Positions 47,775 through 56,408 of a stretch of DNA of 64,000 bases are shown one piece after another. The notes beneath the pieces are model-generated. The model saw only the letters and a program-made list of their open reading frames with translations, was not told the origin of the DNA and did not search any database. The stretch's first letter is position 1, and each line of letters begins with the position of its first letter. The position numbers were made by a program, and so were the translations under genes. The stretch is from Anaerococcus sp. AGMB09787 (GTDB lineage Bacteria > Bacillota > Clostridia > Tissierellales > Peptoniphilaceae), in assembly GCF_022808955.1 (NCBI RefSeq), contig NZ_JAKZEY010000050.1, forward strand, positions 1-64,000. Reading direction: 5' to 3'.

Positions 47775-47792
47775 CTCATATTATACTATGAG
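47775..47792 (-). promoter_or_regulatory. -10 element inside an 18-base palindrome
   Basis: CTCATA-GTATAA-TATGAG on the minus strand is a perfect palindrome whose centre includes TATAAT (47780-47785). It could be an operator over a second promoter for the wall hydrolase. No convincing -35 box was found. Confidence 0.4.
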
Positions 47793-48033
47793 ATTGTGTA
47801 GAAATTATGTATATTGAAGATTTTTTTTAAAATTTTTTTAAAATAAAGTAATTCAAATGTTTTCCCATCTTATTTTCCTAGTTTATTTTCTAACAAAGGT
47901 CTTATTTTATTAAAGATGGATAAATTGTGTTGATTGTCCAAGATAAAATTAACAAATTAACTTTATGGCCATTGTTACTAATGTAATTATTTTGGATAGA
48001 TTTTGTGAAAACCCTTCAAATTTATTCTTTTTG

Positions 48034-48061
48034 TTTATAGTCTCATAAGTTGAAGTATAAT
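48034..48061 (+). promoter_or_regulatory. Candidate promoter of ddl-murF
   Basis: TATAAT at 48056-48061 with TTTATA 16 bases upstream. Apart from this and the minus-strand sites above, the gap 47793-48033 holds only AT-rich sequence with nothing recognisable. Confidence 0.45.
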
Positions 48062-48102
48062 TAAGGTATAAAAAACTAAGAAAGAGAGCATTTTAGCAGT
48101 TA

Positions 48103-49143
48103 ATGATTAGTGTTTACATTTTGTGTGGTGGCCCTTCTAGCGAACATGATATCGCTTTAAGGAGCGCCTTGAACATAAGCAAAAATTTAAATAAAGATAA
48201 GTACGATCTAAAGCTATGTTATATAGATAAGAAAGGAAAGTTCTCCCCTATCTTTGATAACTTTGATCCAGACGATGAGTTTTCTTTAGTCAAAGATATT
48301 AAGGAAGGAAAGACTAAGTCTATAGCTAATTTTCTAAAGACTATTAGCGAAGAAGACCTCGATAATACTATTGTTATTCCTTGTGTCCATGGTACCTACG
48401 GAGAAGATGGTACTATCCAAGGATTCTTGGATGGAGCAGGTCTTGCCTATATCGGAAACGGACTCTTATCCTCAGCTATTTGTATGGATAAGGTAACTAC
48501 TAACGATATTTTTGAGAAGAATGACCTCCTCCAAGCCAAGTACCTATATGCTAGAAAAGAAGACCTAGGCGAGGACTTTGCTGATAAATGTATCAGGGAA
48601 ATTGGTCTTCCCCTTATAGTAAAGCCATCAGCCAATGGGTCATCAGTCGGAGTATCTAGGGTTTCTTCAAAAGAAGAATTAATTCCAGCCTGTAAGAACG
48701 CCTTGCAATATGACAAAAAGGCCTTGGTTGAAGAGCTAATAGAGGGCCAAGAGCTAGAGTTTGCAGTAGTTGGCACTAAGGATCTCAAGCTATCCAAGGC
48801 TGCAGCCTATACAACAGACCATGACCTCTTGGATTATGATGCCAAGTATTTTTCTAAGACAACCAAGGAATGCCTACCTTATGATTTACCAGAAGATAAG
48901 CTAAGAGATGCCCAAGACTTTGTAAGTGCTTGCTACAAGGCTTGTGGTTGTGAGGGTTTTGCAAGGGTTGATATTTTCTATGGCAAGGATGGTCGTTTTT
49001 ATGTCAATGAAATAAATACCTTCCCTGGCTTTACCCCATCTTCATTTTTTGCAAGACTCCTTATGGAAGAATATGGAATAAGTTTTGCTGAAGTTTTGGA
49101 TATGCTAATTGATGATGGACTAGCGAGGTATAGAAATGATTGA
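48103..49143 (+). CDS. ddl: D-alanine--D-alanine ligase
   Basis: Cytoplasmic ATP-grasp enzyme that joins two D-Ala for peptidoglycan. The 346 residues contain HGTYGEDGTIQGFLDGAGL near residues 96-114, then PLIVKPSANGSSVGVSRV near 172-189, and the Mg/ATP motif GFARVDIFYGKDG with VNEINTFPGFTPSS. The Tyr/Phe position that separates D-Ala-D-Ala from D-Ala-D-Lac ligases reads as the D-Ala type as far as I can tell. The ribosome site is weak. It overlaps murF by 8 bases. Confidence 0.96.
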   Translation: MISVYILCGGPSSEHDIALRSALNISKNLNKDKYDLKLCYIDKKGKFSPIFDNFDPDDEFSLVKDIKEGKTKSIANFLKTISEEDLDNTIVIPCVHGTYGEDGTIQGFLDGAGLAYIGNGLLSSAICMDKVTTNDIFEKNDLLQAKYLYARKEDLGEDFADKCIREIGLPLIVKPSANGSSVGVSRVSSKEELIPACKNALQYDKKALVEELIEGQELEFAVVGTKDLKLSKAAAYTTDHDLLDYDAKYFSKTTKECLPYDLPEDKLRDAQDFVSACYKACGCEGFARVDIFYGKDGRFYVNEINTFPGFTPSSFFARLLMEEYGISFAEVLDMLIDDGLARYRND

Positions 49144-50515
49144 GAGAAGTCTAGGTCAAATCGCCGCAATGATTGGTGGAGAGCTTTCTGATGAATCTTT
49201 TAAGGACCTAAGGGTCAAGGGAGTATCTACCGATTCAAGGACTATAGAAGAGGGTAACCTTTATATTCCCTTGATAGGAGAGGTCTTTGATGGAAGAATC
49301 TTTATTAAGGAGAGTGAAGATAAAAAGGCAGCAGCCTTCCTTATAGATAGGGACTACCAAGTTAAGTCAAATATTTCCCTTCCATATATAAGGGTAGATG
49401 ATACCCTAGGGGCCCTCCAAAATCTGGCTAGGGCCTATAGGAAAGAGCTTGACATAAAGGTAGTAGCCATTACTGGATCAAACGGCAAAACCACTACCAA
49501 GGACCTCCTCTATGAAGTCCTTAGCCAAAAATATAAGGTAAATAAGACTACCGGCAATTTGAATAACGAAATCGGTGTTCCTAAGACCATCCTTTCCTTT
49601 GATGAGGATATTGATATAGGGATAACAGAGCTTGGTACAGATTCCTTTGGAGATATCTCCCTTACCACATCCATTGCCAAGCCAGATATAGTCATCATAA
49701 CCAACATAGGAGATAGCCACCTCCAAAATCTCAAGACCAAGGAGGGAATTTTTAAGGCAAAGATGGAAATAATCGAGGGATTAGCTTACGATGGGGTCTT
49801 TATCTACAATGGGGACGACGAGATTATCAAGAAAGAACTCCCATCCTATGACTTAAGGCAAAAAACCATCTCCTTTGGTCTAGGTGAAGATGTAGACTTT
49901 AAAGTAAAAGAAGAAAACACCTTTGCCAACATGGTTAAGTTTTCTAAGGACAGCGATACTTACCAAATAGGGCTCCTGGGCAGGCACAATATCTACAATG
50001 GAGCCTGCGCCCTCCTAGTAGCTAAGTTATTTGACCTGACAAGTGATGAAGTTAAAAGAGGCTTTGCCAATATGAAACCTTCCCTAAATAGGGGCCATAT
50101 TATAGAATATAGTGGCTTTGATGTCTATGATGACACCTACAAGTCCAACCCCCAATCCCTAAGGGCAGGACTCAAAAGTGCAGCCCTAGTCGAAGGTTAC
50201 AATTCAAAAATTGCAGTCTTGGGAGATATGCTAGAACTAGGAGAAAGAGAAGAAGAACTTCACTATGAGGTTGGCCTAGATATAGATCCAAACGACTTTG
50301 AATATGTCCTCTTATTTGGAGACCTATCCTACCACACCTACAAGGCAGCCCTAAATAACTTCCCAAAAAATCGCCTCTTCCACTTCCACAATAAGGATGA
50401 GCTAATAGAAAAATTAAAATCTCTTATAAGTAAGTCTACCCTAGTCTTTGTAAAGGGTAGCCATGGCATGCATATGAACGAAGTAATTGATGCTATAAGC
50501 AAACTCAAAGTCTAA
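49136..50515 (+). CDS. murF: UDP-N-acetylmuramoyl-tripeptide--D-alanyl-D-alanine ligase
   Basis: Adds D-Ala-D-Ala to the UDP-MurNAc-tripeptide in peptidoglycan synthesis; the preceding gene makes its dipeptide substrate, and the 8-base overlap couples them. The 459 residues show the N-terminal substrate domain (GVSTDSRTIEEGNLYIPL), the ATP-binding P-loop ITGSNGKTTTKDLL near residues 112-125, NLNNEIGVPKTIL, and the C-terminal domain with DDTYKSNPQSLRAGL, AVLGDMLELG and VFVKGSHGM. Complete and normal. Confidence 0.97.
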   Translation: MIERSLGQIAAMIGGELSDESFKDLRVKGVSTDSRTIEEGNLYIPLIGEVFDGRIFIKESEDKKAAAFLIDRDYQVKSNISLPYIRVDDTLGALQNLARAYRKELDIKVVAITGSNGKTTTKDLLYEVLSQKYKVNKTTGNLNNEIGVPKTILSFDEDIDIGITELGTDSFGDISLTTSIAKPDIVIITNIGDSHLQNLKTKEGIFKAKMEIIEGLAYDGVFIYNGDDEIIKKELPSYDLRQKTISFGLGEDVDFKVKEENTFANMVKFSKDSDTYQIGLLGRHNIYNGACALLVAKLFDLTSDEVKRGFANMKPSLNRGHIIEYSGFDVYDDTYKSNPQSLRAGLKSAALVEGYNSKIAVLGDMLELGEREEELHYEVGLDIDPNDFEYVLLFGDLSYHTYKAALNNFPKNRLFHFHNKDELIEKLKSLISKSTLVFVKGSHGMHMNEVIDAISKLKV

Positions 50516-50525
50516 AGGAGTAATT

Positions 50526-51458
50526 ATGATCTACACTGTAACACTTAATCCGTCCATAGACCTTTTCGTAAAACTTAAGGAACTAAAAACTGGAATGGTA
50601 AATGACATAGTTTCTGAAAGGGCCCTACCAGGAGGCAAGGCTCTAAATGTTTCTAGAATTCTAGCATCCCTAAGAATTCCTACCATTGCTACAGGATTTT
50701 CGGGAGGCTTCCAAGGGGCCTTTATAGAAAACTGGCTTTCTAAGGAAGGGATAAACACCTCCTTCATACAAATGGACAATCCTAATAGAACAAATATCAA
50801 ACTTTATGAGGGTGGCAAGCATACAACTATCAACTTCCCAGGCTCTCTTATGAAAAGCGAAACTGTAGATGAGCTAATCTACTACCTATCAAGGGTTAGA
50901 GAGGGAGATACCATCATCCTGGGTGGATCAGTTCCTCCAATGGAAGATCCAACAGACAATGACATCTACTATAGACTAGTATCAGTTGCCAAGGCCAATG
51001 GGGCTGACTTCGTAGCAGATGTGCCTAGTGAGTTTTTGATAAATATAGTGAAGGAAAAACCCCTCTTAGTAAAACCAAATGGAGAAGATATAGAAGAAAT
51101 CTTTGATGTAAAAATTCAAAATATAGACGAATATATCCCTTATGGCAAAAAACTTATAGAGCTTGGGGCCAAGAATGTAATCATATCCTACGGGGCTCAA
51201 GGATCTATGTTCTTTAACAAAGATTCCATATACAGGACCCACGAAATTGAAGATGGAAAATCTATAATAAACACAGTAGCCTGTAGGGATGCCATGATAG
51301 CAGGCTTCATAGGAACCTTGGTTCGTGACGGCGATCCAATCGAATCTTATAGGGTATCCGTAGCAAGCGCTACAGCCACAGCCAGAGTCCTAGACCTGCC
51401 ATCAAGAGATGCAATAATGGATATGCTTCCTTTGGTTGATATAGAAAAAGTTCAATGA
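50526..51458 (+). CDS. fruK: PfkB sugar-phosphate kinase (1-phosphofructokinase-like)
   Basis: A 310-residue PfkB/ribokinase-family protein most like 1-phosphofructokinase or tagatose-6-phosphate kinase: MIYTVTLNPSIDLFVKL, GGKALNVSRILASL near residues 38-51, DFVADVPSEFL and KPNGEDIEEIF. The usual anion-hole motif GAGD reads ACRD at 252-255 (NTVACRDAMIAGF): both Gly are lost while the catalytic Asp255 remains. So the product may be an altered or weak kinase. It follows murF by 10 bases; there is no PTS gene beside it. The fruK name is tentative. Confidence 0.75.
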   Translation: MIYTVTLNPSIDLFVKLKELKTGMVNDIVSERALPGGKALNVSRILASLRIPTIATGFSGGFQGAFIENWLSKEGINTSFIQMDNPNRTNIKLYEGGKHTTINFPGSLMKSETVDELIYYLSRVREGDTIILGGSVPPMEDPTDNDIYYRLVSVAKANGADFVADVPSEFLINIVKEKPLLVKPNGEDIEEIFDVKIQNIDEYIPYGKKLIELGAKNVIISYGAQGSMFFNKDSIYRTHEIEDGKSIINTVACRDAMIAGFIGTLVRDGDPIESYRVSVASATATARVLDLPSRDAIMDMLPLVDIEKVQ

Positions 51459-51537
51459 TGCGAATAATTCGGTAAATTCTGACCCGAACCAGTAAACACG
51501 GAATAATATAATAATCTTTTAAGCGGAATGTAATACA

Positions 51538-51566
51538 AAGGGAGACCTAGAAGTCTCCCCTTTTTA
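51538..51566. terminator. Terminator after the PfkB gene
   Basis: GGGAGAC and GTCTCCC around CTAGAA, followed by CTTTTT. It overlaps the 3' end of the convergent HAD gene. Between 51459 and 51537 nothing else was seen. Confidence 0.8.
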
Positions 51567-52242
51567 ATCTTTCTATTAAGTTACTTATGTTTTTTACTTT
51601 AAAGTTTACAGCCCCCAAGACCTCCTCTTCTTTTACATAGTCAAGGGTAAAGGAAAGGGGGGTAGATTTTAGGAAGCTTATATCGTTAAAGTCATCTCCT
51701 ATTGCTATTATGTCATCCTTGTATGAGTAATATTCTTTGATAAGGTCGATTCCTCTTTGTTTGTTTACTTCTAGACTAGTTATGTCGTAGACTCCTTTTG
51801 ACCTGTGGTAGGAAAATTCATACTTTCGATTAAAATCAATTTTTTCTTCTATGTAGATGGCTAGGCTTATAATCTCCTCGCCATCGTTTACATCACTGAT
51901 AGAGCCAGCCTTCCTATCTTGGTCAGTGAAGATATTTATTTCATAGGAATGATATTTACTTATAAAGTCCCTTACCTTATCCTTATCCATAGGGTCCCTA
52001 TAAATCTTGGTCAAGGCCTTGTTTTGTCTTGTCAGTATTTCTCCCCCGTTATTTGCTATTATAAAATCAGGGGCAAGTTTGTTTTCTATAAGGGGTCTTA
52101 GGGAAAAATATGGTCTTCCTGTTACTATGCCAAAAACATGACCTTCCTCTTGAAAGTCCCCTATGGCCCTCCTATCTTCTTCGCTTATTGCTTCATTTAT
52201 ATAGATTGTCCCATCAAAGTCTGATGCTAATAGCCTAATCAA
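51547..52242 (-). CDS. Cof-type HAD phosphatase
   Basis: A 231-residue HAD-superfamily hydrolase: nucleophile motif ASDFDGTIY at 6-14, FGIVTGRPYFSLRPLIEN for motif II, and the final acidic motif IAIGDDFNDISFLK. The large cap domain between is of the Cof type, whose members dephosphorylate small phosphosugars or cofactors. The start overlaps the stop of the dCMP deaminase gene by 4 bases. Substrate unknown. Confidence 0.9.
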   Translation of the reverse strand: MIRLLASDFDGTIYINEAISEEDRRAIGDFQEEGHVFGIVTGRPYFSLRPLIENKLAPDFIIANNGGEILTRQNKALTKIYRDPMDKDKVRDFISKYHSYEINIFTDQDRKAGSISDVNDGEEIISLAIYIEEKIDFNRKYEFSYHRSKGVYDITSLEVNKQRGIDLIKEYYSYKDDIIAIGDDFNDISFLKSTPLSFTLDYVKEEEVLGAVNFKVKNISNLIERLKRGDF

Positions 52243-52682
52243 AGCTCATCCACCTCGATTTTCTCATAGGGAATATTATTTCTATCTAGAAGCTCTAGGG
52301 CGTAGTCATCTACCCTGTAGGCTTCATTGTAGTAAATCTTCCTAATACCTGCTTGGATAAGGGCCTTGGTACAGTTTAGGCAAGGAAAATGGGTTACATA
52401 GCATATACATTCATTTACCTTAATCCCCTCCTTAGCACAATACAAGAGAGCGTTCATCTCAGCGTGGATTGTAGCTATGCAGTGGCCATCTCTCATAGTA
52501 TGGCCCACCTCGTCACAATGGGGATTTCCCTTGATTGATCCATTGTAGCCAGTTGATACTATCCTATTTTCTTCATTTACTATAACGCAACCCACATAGG
52601 CCCTATCACAAGTGCCTCGCATGGCCACGTTTTTGGCAAGCTTCATAAAATATTCTTGCCAACTTAACCTATCTTTTGCCAT
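52239..52682 (-). CDS. Deoxycytidylate deaminase
   Basis: A 147-residue zinc deaminase of the ComE/dCMP type, converting dCMP to dUMP for thymidylate synthesis. The zinc site is HAEMNALLYCAKEG with the proton-shuttle Glu, and PCLNCTKALIQAGI for the two Cys. MRGTCDRAYVGCVIV and STGYNGSIKGNPHCDEVGH are also typical. It starts 11 bases after the ABC permease stop and overlaps the HAD gene, so it may share the GntR/ABC transcript. Confidence 0.94.
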   Translation of the reverse strand: MAKDRLSWQEYFMKLAKNVAMRGTCDRAYVGCVIVNEENRIVSTGYNGSIKGNPHCDEVGHTMRDGHCIATIHAEMNALLYCAKEGIKVNECICYVTHFPCLNCTKALIQAGIRKIYYNEAYRVDDYALELLDRNNIPYEKIEVDEL

Positions 52683-52693
52683 AAATAACCTCC

Positions 52694-53932
52694 CTAGAAC
52701 TTAAGTTTAATCTTAAAGATGATGTCAAAGAACTTGTAGGAGAATAACAAGCAAATTGCAAATAAGATAATCCCTACTATAGGGTGAACTTCCATAAATA
52801 CTGATAGGGTTATGGATGTCGCCATATTAGCTAGTGTTAAAACTCCAAAGAACTTGCACACCATAGCTATAGGCTTATATATAATCATATAGCCTGACCT
52901 TTCTGCTATAAATTTCTTCGATGTAAAATAAGCTATAGCAAATACTATTAGACTTACTAGCAAGAATGCTAGGATTGAATTAATATTATCTTGTCTTAAA
53001 TTAGAAAGGGATAAGACAGTCGCAGGAAACCTATCTAGCCCTCTAATAAAGTCATTATATTTCATATCTATATCAGCATATATTCTTAAACTAAATATAG
53101 ATAAGAAGGTTGCTATATTGAAGTTTATTAGGTGGGTTCCTGTAAAGATCATAAAACCAAGTCCTATGTGGCCTAGGAAATTTCCTGCAATAAATCCTAG
53201 AGAAGTTGTTATGATACTTGTTCCTAGGAGGATCAAGATATCCCTCACTATCTGGTTTATTAGACTTGTGTAGTCCAAGATACTGCCAAAGGCTGAGCTT
53301 TTTAAGGCAAAAGTTACAAAGATTATATTGACCACATAGACAAATAGTGAAAGTAAGAAGGTAAAGACAACCTTCATTGCCAAATCTTCTCTCTTCTTCC
53401 AAGGTAGCATCCTAGTAAAGTCATAAATAGGCATAGATTGCTCTAGAGATGTTATTATTATGGAAAATATTATTATAAATACCATAATAGGCCCCAAGAG
53501 ATTTTCGTAGTAGGAAGTTGGATTAAGCCCCTTCTCATTGAACTTCTCTATGAAGTAATGATAGGAATTGTAGGTCAAGTTCTGAGCATCATGGCCTGTA
53601 TTGTTGATTCTCTCATAATAATAAGTAGCCTCAGCATCACTTACACTTTCTAATTCCCTGCCTGACATGAGCTTATACTTATCCTTAAACTTGAAGGCTA
53701 TTATCCTAGTTTCCTTAATAAGCTCATCATTAATGACGATATCCTTCCCAAAGCTATCCTTATCAATGTCTTCTTTCATTTCATTTATGTTATTAATAAA
53801 AGTCTGGTATTCAGATTTTAAGGTATTTCTTGATCCAAAACTTAAAACTATTACCAAAAATATTAAGGCTGGAATTAAAAGCAGGTAAAATCTCTTAATA
53901 ATAAAAATTGAAAGATCCTTAAATTTCCTCAT
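52694..53932 (-). CDS. ABC-2 type permease of a GntR-controlled transporter
   Basis: A 412-residue membrane protein with a first helix (about 12-32), a long extracellular loop (about 35-140, mostly charged), then about six more hydrophobic segments to the C-terminus. It overlaps the ATPase gene by 14 bases. The arrangement GntR regulator, ATPase, permease is that of Bacillus YtrA-type export systems, which often respond to wall-active compounds. No close family motif is seen, so the substrate is open. Confidence 0.75.
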   Translation of the reverse strand: MRKFKDLSIFIIKRFYLLLIPALIFLVIVLSFGSRNTLKSEYQTFINNINEMKEDIDKDSFGKDIVINDELIKETRIIAFKFKDKYKLMSGRELESVSDAEATYYYERINNTGHDAQNLTYNSYHYFIEKFNEKGLNPTSYYENLLGPIMVFIIIFSIIITSLEQSMPIYDFTRMLPWKKREDLAMKVVFTFLLSLFVYVVNIIFVTFALKSSAFGSILDYTSLINQIVRDILILLGTSIITTSLGFIAGNFLGHIGLGFMIFTGTHLINFNIATFLSIFSLRIYADIDMKYNDFIRGLDRFPATVLSLSNLRQDNINSILAFLLVSLIVFAIAYFTSKKFIAERSGYMIIYKPIAMVCKFFGVLTLANMATSITLSVFMEVHPIVGIILFAICLLFSYKFFDIIFKIKLKF

Positions 53933-54797
53933 AGTTTATTCCTCCAGCTTCAAGATAGAAATAATCTTCTACCTTAGGATTTAATATATCATATTGGACA
54001 ACATCATCCCTATTCAAAAACCTAGATAACTTGCTCTCGTCTATATTTATAAGGACTGTTGCTACCCTTCCTATCTTGTTGACTACTATAGTTTGGTCAA
54101 GAAATTCCCTTGGGATTTCATCCTTGAAGACTACTTGGACCTTATTTAGCTGATTAATTTCCCTATTTGATGTATCTATTAAATTGCCAGCTAGGCTTAG
54201 GTAGTAGATATTATCTGCTATACCAGAGAGCTTATCTATTTGGTGGGATGATGCAAAAATAGCCCTACCTTGGTCCTTGGCATCTATTAAATAGGTCAAA
54301 ATCTTCTCGCTGTTTAAAATATCCATCCCATCAAGAACCTCATCAATTAGGAGAATATCAGCCCTACTCGCAAGGATTGTAATAAGCCCTAGGATATTCT
54401 TTTCTCCCTTAGAAAAAATTCTAATATTTTGATTAGGATCTATCTTATTTTTATTAATTTGAGTAAAAAAGAAGTCTGTATCAAAGTCTTTATAAATAAC
54501 CCTATAAAAATCAGGAATAGCCCTAGCCCTATAATAATTAAAGTATTCAAACCTATCAGGCAAAAAGGCAATCTTTGAAATCAAGGCCTTATCATCCTTT
54601 AGGCTCACACCATCTATTGTAAAATCTCCCTCGTCTATGTCATATATGCCTGACATACACTTAAATAAGGTGGTCTTACCTGATCCATTCCTTCCAACAA
54701 GACCTGTTATAAGGCCCTTCTCTAGGTCTAGGGAGATCTTATCTAGGACCCTCCTATCTTCAAAAGATTTAACCAAATTATTAACCCTTATTTTCAT
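53919..54797 (-). CDS. ABC transporter ATP-binding protein
   Basis: A 292-residue ATPase. Walker A is GRNGSGKT near residues 36-43, Walker B ILLIDEVLD near 147-155, and the switch His is in FASSHQIDKL. The signature sequence is FSKGEKN, a departure from the usual LSGGQ but found in some ABC-2 ATPases. The last 80 residues (FKDEIPREFLDQTIVVNKIG onward) form an extra C-terminal domain common in this group. It overlaps the GntR gene by 17 bases. Confidence 0.9.
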   Translation of the reverse strand: MKIRVNNLVKSFEDRRVLDKISLDLEKGLITGLVGRNGSGKTTLFKCMSGIYDIDEGDFTIDGVSLKDDKALISKIAFLPDRFEYFNYYRARAIPDFYRVIYKDFDTDFFFTQINKNKIDPNQNIRIFSKGEKNILGLITILASRADILLIDEVLDGMDILNSEKILTYLIDAKDQGRAIFASSHQIDKLSGIADNIYYLSLAGNLIDTSNREINQLNKVQVVFKDEIPREFLDQTIVVNKIGRVATVLINIDESKLSRFLNRDDVVQYDILNPKVEDYFYLEAGGINYEEI

Positions 54798-55161
54798 CGA
54801 TCATCCTTTCACATCTACTAAACAAGTCAGAAAGCTCATCCTTGCTATAGCCCAAGAAAATAGCCTGCTTAAAATCCTCTATGAGATTTTTTTCAAACTT
54901 CCCCTTATCATTGACAATCTTACCCTTATCTATTTTGATAAAAGTCCCGACTCCTGGCCTAGTTTCAATCAGACCTATCTTGTCAAGTTCTTTGAAGGCC
55001 TTGGAGACTGTAGTCTGATTTATAGTAAGAATTTTGGCAAGTTCTCTTACAGAAGGAAACTTGTCCCCCTCTTTCAAGATACCTGCTGCTAGAAGGCTCT
55101 TAGTTTGTTCAACGATCTGCATATATAAGGGAGTATTTGAATTGTAATTTAAATCAAACAT
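54781..55161 (-). CDS. GntR/YtrA-family transcription regulator
   Basis: A 126-residue regulator starting at 55161 (MFDLNYNSNTPLYMQIVEQT) behind GGAGGGG; an upstream ATG would run over the operator. The winged-helix domain (1-80) has FPSVRELAKILTINQTTVSK and AFKELDKIGLIETRPGVG. The short C-terminal tail (about 95-126), without a ligand domain, defines the YtrA subfamily that controls adjacent ABC genes. It is first in the operon and sits behind a palindromic operator, so it probably represses itself and the transporter. Confidence 0.92.
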   Translation of the reverse strand: MFDLNYNSNTPLYMQIVEQTKSLLAAGILKEGDKFPSVRELAKILTINQTTVSKAFKELDKIGLIETRPGVGTFIKIDKGKIVNDKGKFEKNLIEDFKQAIFLGYSKDELSDLFSRCERMIDENKG

Positions 55162-55182
55162 ATACCCCTCCATTGGTGTTAT

Positions 55183-55198
55183 GCGTATCACCATACAC
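55183..55198 (-). promoter_or_regulatory. Probable GntR operator
   Basis: GTGTAT-GGTG-ATACGC, a near-perfect inverted repeat (one mismatch), sits between the -10 box and the GntR start, similar to YtrA-type operators with GTGTA half-sites. Confidence 0.6.
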
Positions 55199-55205
55199 TA
55201 CTATT

Positions 55206-55233
55206 ATTATAGCCAGTTTTATGAAGATTTCAA
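55206..55233 (-). promoter_or_regulatory. Promoter of the GntR/ABC operon
   Basis: TTGAAA and TATAAT separated by 16 bases on the minus strand, directly upstream of the operator. Confidence 0.75.
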
Positions 55234-55340
55234 GAAGTAAGTTCACAATTATCTTTTTATATAAAATATAATAGGAATTAAACATACTTCACAGAAAGTT
55301 TATAATTTAATGTTTTACTATTTTAATAATAATTTAAACT

Positions 55341-55369
55341 TTGAATATTATTGTTATTTAAACTATAAT
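55341..55369 (+). promoter_or_regulatory. Promoter of the Rnf/Nqr operon
   Basis: TTGAAT and TATAAT with exactly 17-base spacing, 73 bases before the first gene. A second possible start is the extended -10 TGTTATAAT at 55414-55422, just before the ribosome site. Confidence 0.65.
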
Positions 55370-55442
55370 ATCTAAAACTATTAGCAAGATTTTTTTATTT
55401 ATTTTTTTTAATATGTTATAATATAAATAATGGAGGTGAAAT

Positions 55443-56408
55443 ATGGCTTTAAAAAATCTATTTTTAAAACAAAAAATGATGAGAACAGTTTTGTTCGCCC
55501 TTATTCCTATTATGATATTTTCAGTTCTAAATTTCGGCTGGCGTGTTCTATGTCTTTATATTTTCAACATAGTTATCGCTTGCCTAGTGGAATATCTATC
55601 TCAAGCTAAGTTATATAAAAACAAAAAAATCTCAGAAGCTGCTATAGTATCTGCGATTTTATATACAATGACTTTGCCAGCTAGTATTCCATTCTGGATA
55701 TCAGCAGTAGGAATTATCTTTGCAATGTTTTTCGGTAAGGCTGTTTTCGGTGGTTTTGGTAAAAACGTATTTAACCCAGCTCTAGTTGGTAGAGTTTTTA
55801 TCTATGTTAACTTCCCACAACCACTAACTATTAGTTGGAACCAAAATTCTTTCCCAGCTATTTCTAATTGGTTAACTCCTGTAATTGATGATGTATCAAT
55901 GGCAACACCAATGCTAATGTTTAAGAACGGAAATGAGCTTGCTAGCATTTCTGATTTATTCTTTGGTTTGGTGCCAGGATCTATTGGTGAGACTTCTAAA
56001 TTATTAATTATCCTTGGTGGTATTTATTTAATTGTTAAGAAAGTTGCATCATGGGAAATTATGGTCTCATCACTTATTGGATTTACAGGTTTGTCCCTAA
56101 TCTTGAGAATGATGGGATTTGATAGTGTCCTACCACCATTTTATGGTATCTTATCAGGTGGATTCTTGTTTGGTACTGTATTTATGGCAACAGATCCTAT
56201 CTCTGCACCTAAGACTAAGATAGCTAAGTGGTGCTACGGAATTATCATAGGTGTAGTTACTGTAATTATCAGAGGTTTCGCCCTATTCTCAGGTGGTATG
56301 ATGTTTGCAATCCTTATAGGCAATACTTTTGGACCTATAATCGATTACGCAGTAAGAAAGAGTCAACAAGCTAAAAAAGCAAAACAAAGGAGATGGCAGC
56401 ATGAGTAA
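55443..56408 (+). CDS. rnfD: RnfD/NqrB-like flavinylated membrane subunit
   Basis: Membrane subunit of an Rnf/Nqr-type ion-pumping complex. The 321 residues match RnfD length (NqrB is longer), with about nine to ten hydrophobic segments. The motif VSMATPM carries the probable FMN attachment Thr155, following the S-x-A-T pattern. Conserved parts include GKAVFGGFGKNVFNPALVGR near 98-117 and MATDPISAPKT near 250-260. First of five genes, overlapping the next by 8 bases. It follows GGAGGTG. Confidence 0.92.
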   Translation: MALKNLFLKQKMMRTVLFALIPIMIFSVLNFGWRVLCLYIFNIVIACLVEYLSQAKLYKNKKISEAAIVSAILYTMTLPASIPFWISAVGIIFAMFFGKAVFGGFGKNVFNPALVGRVFIYVNFPQPLTISWNQNSFPAISNWLTPVIDDVSMATPMLMFKNGNELASISDLFFGLVPGSIGETSKLLIILGGIYLIVKKVASWEIMVSSLIGFTGLSLILRMMGFDSVLPPFYGILSGGFLFGTVFMATDPISAPKTKIAKWCYGIIIGVVTVIIRGFALFSGGMMFAILIGNTFGPIIDYAVRKSQQAKKAKQRRWQHE

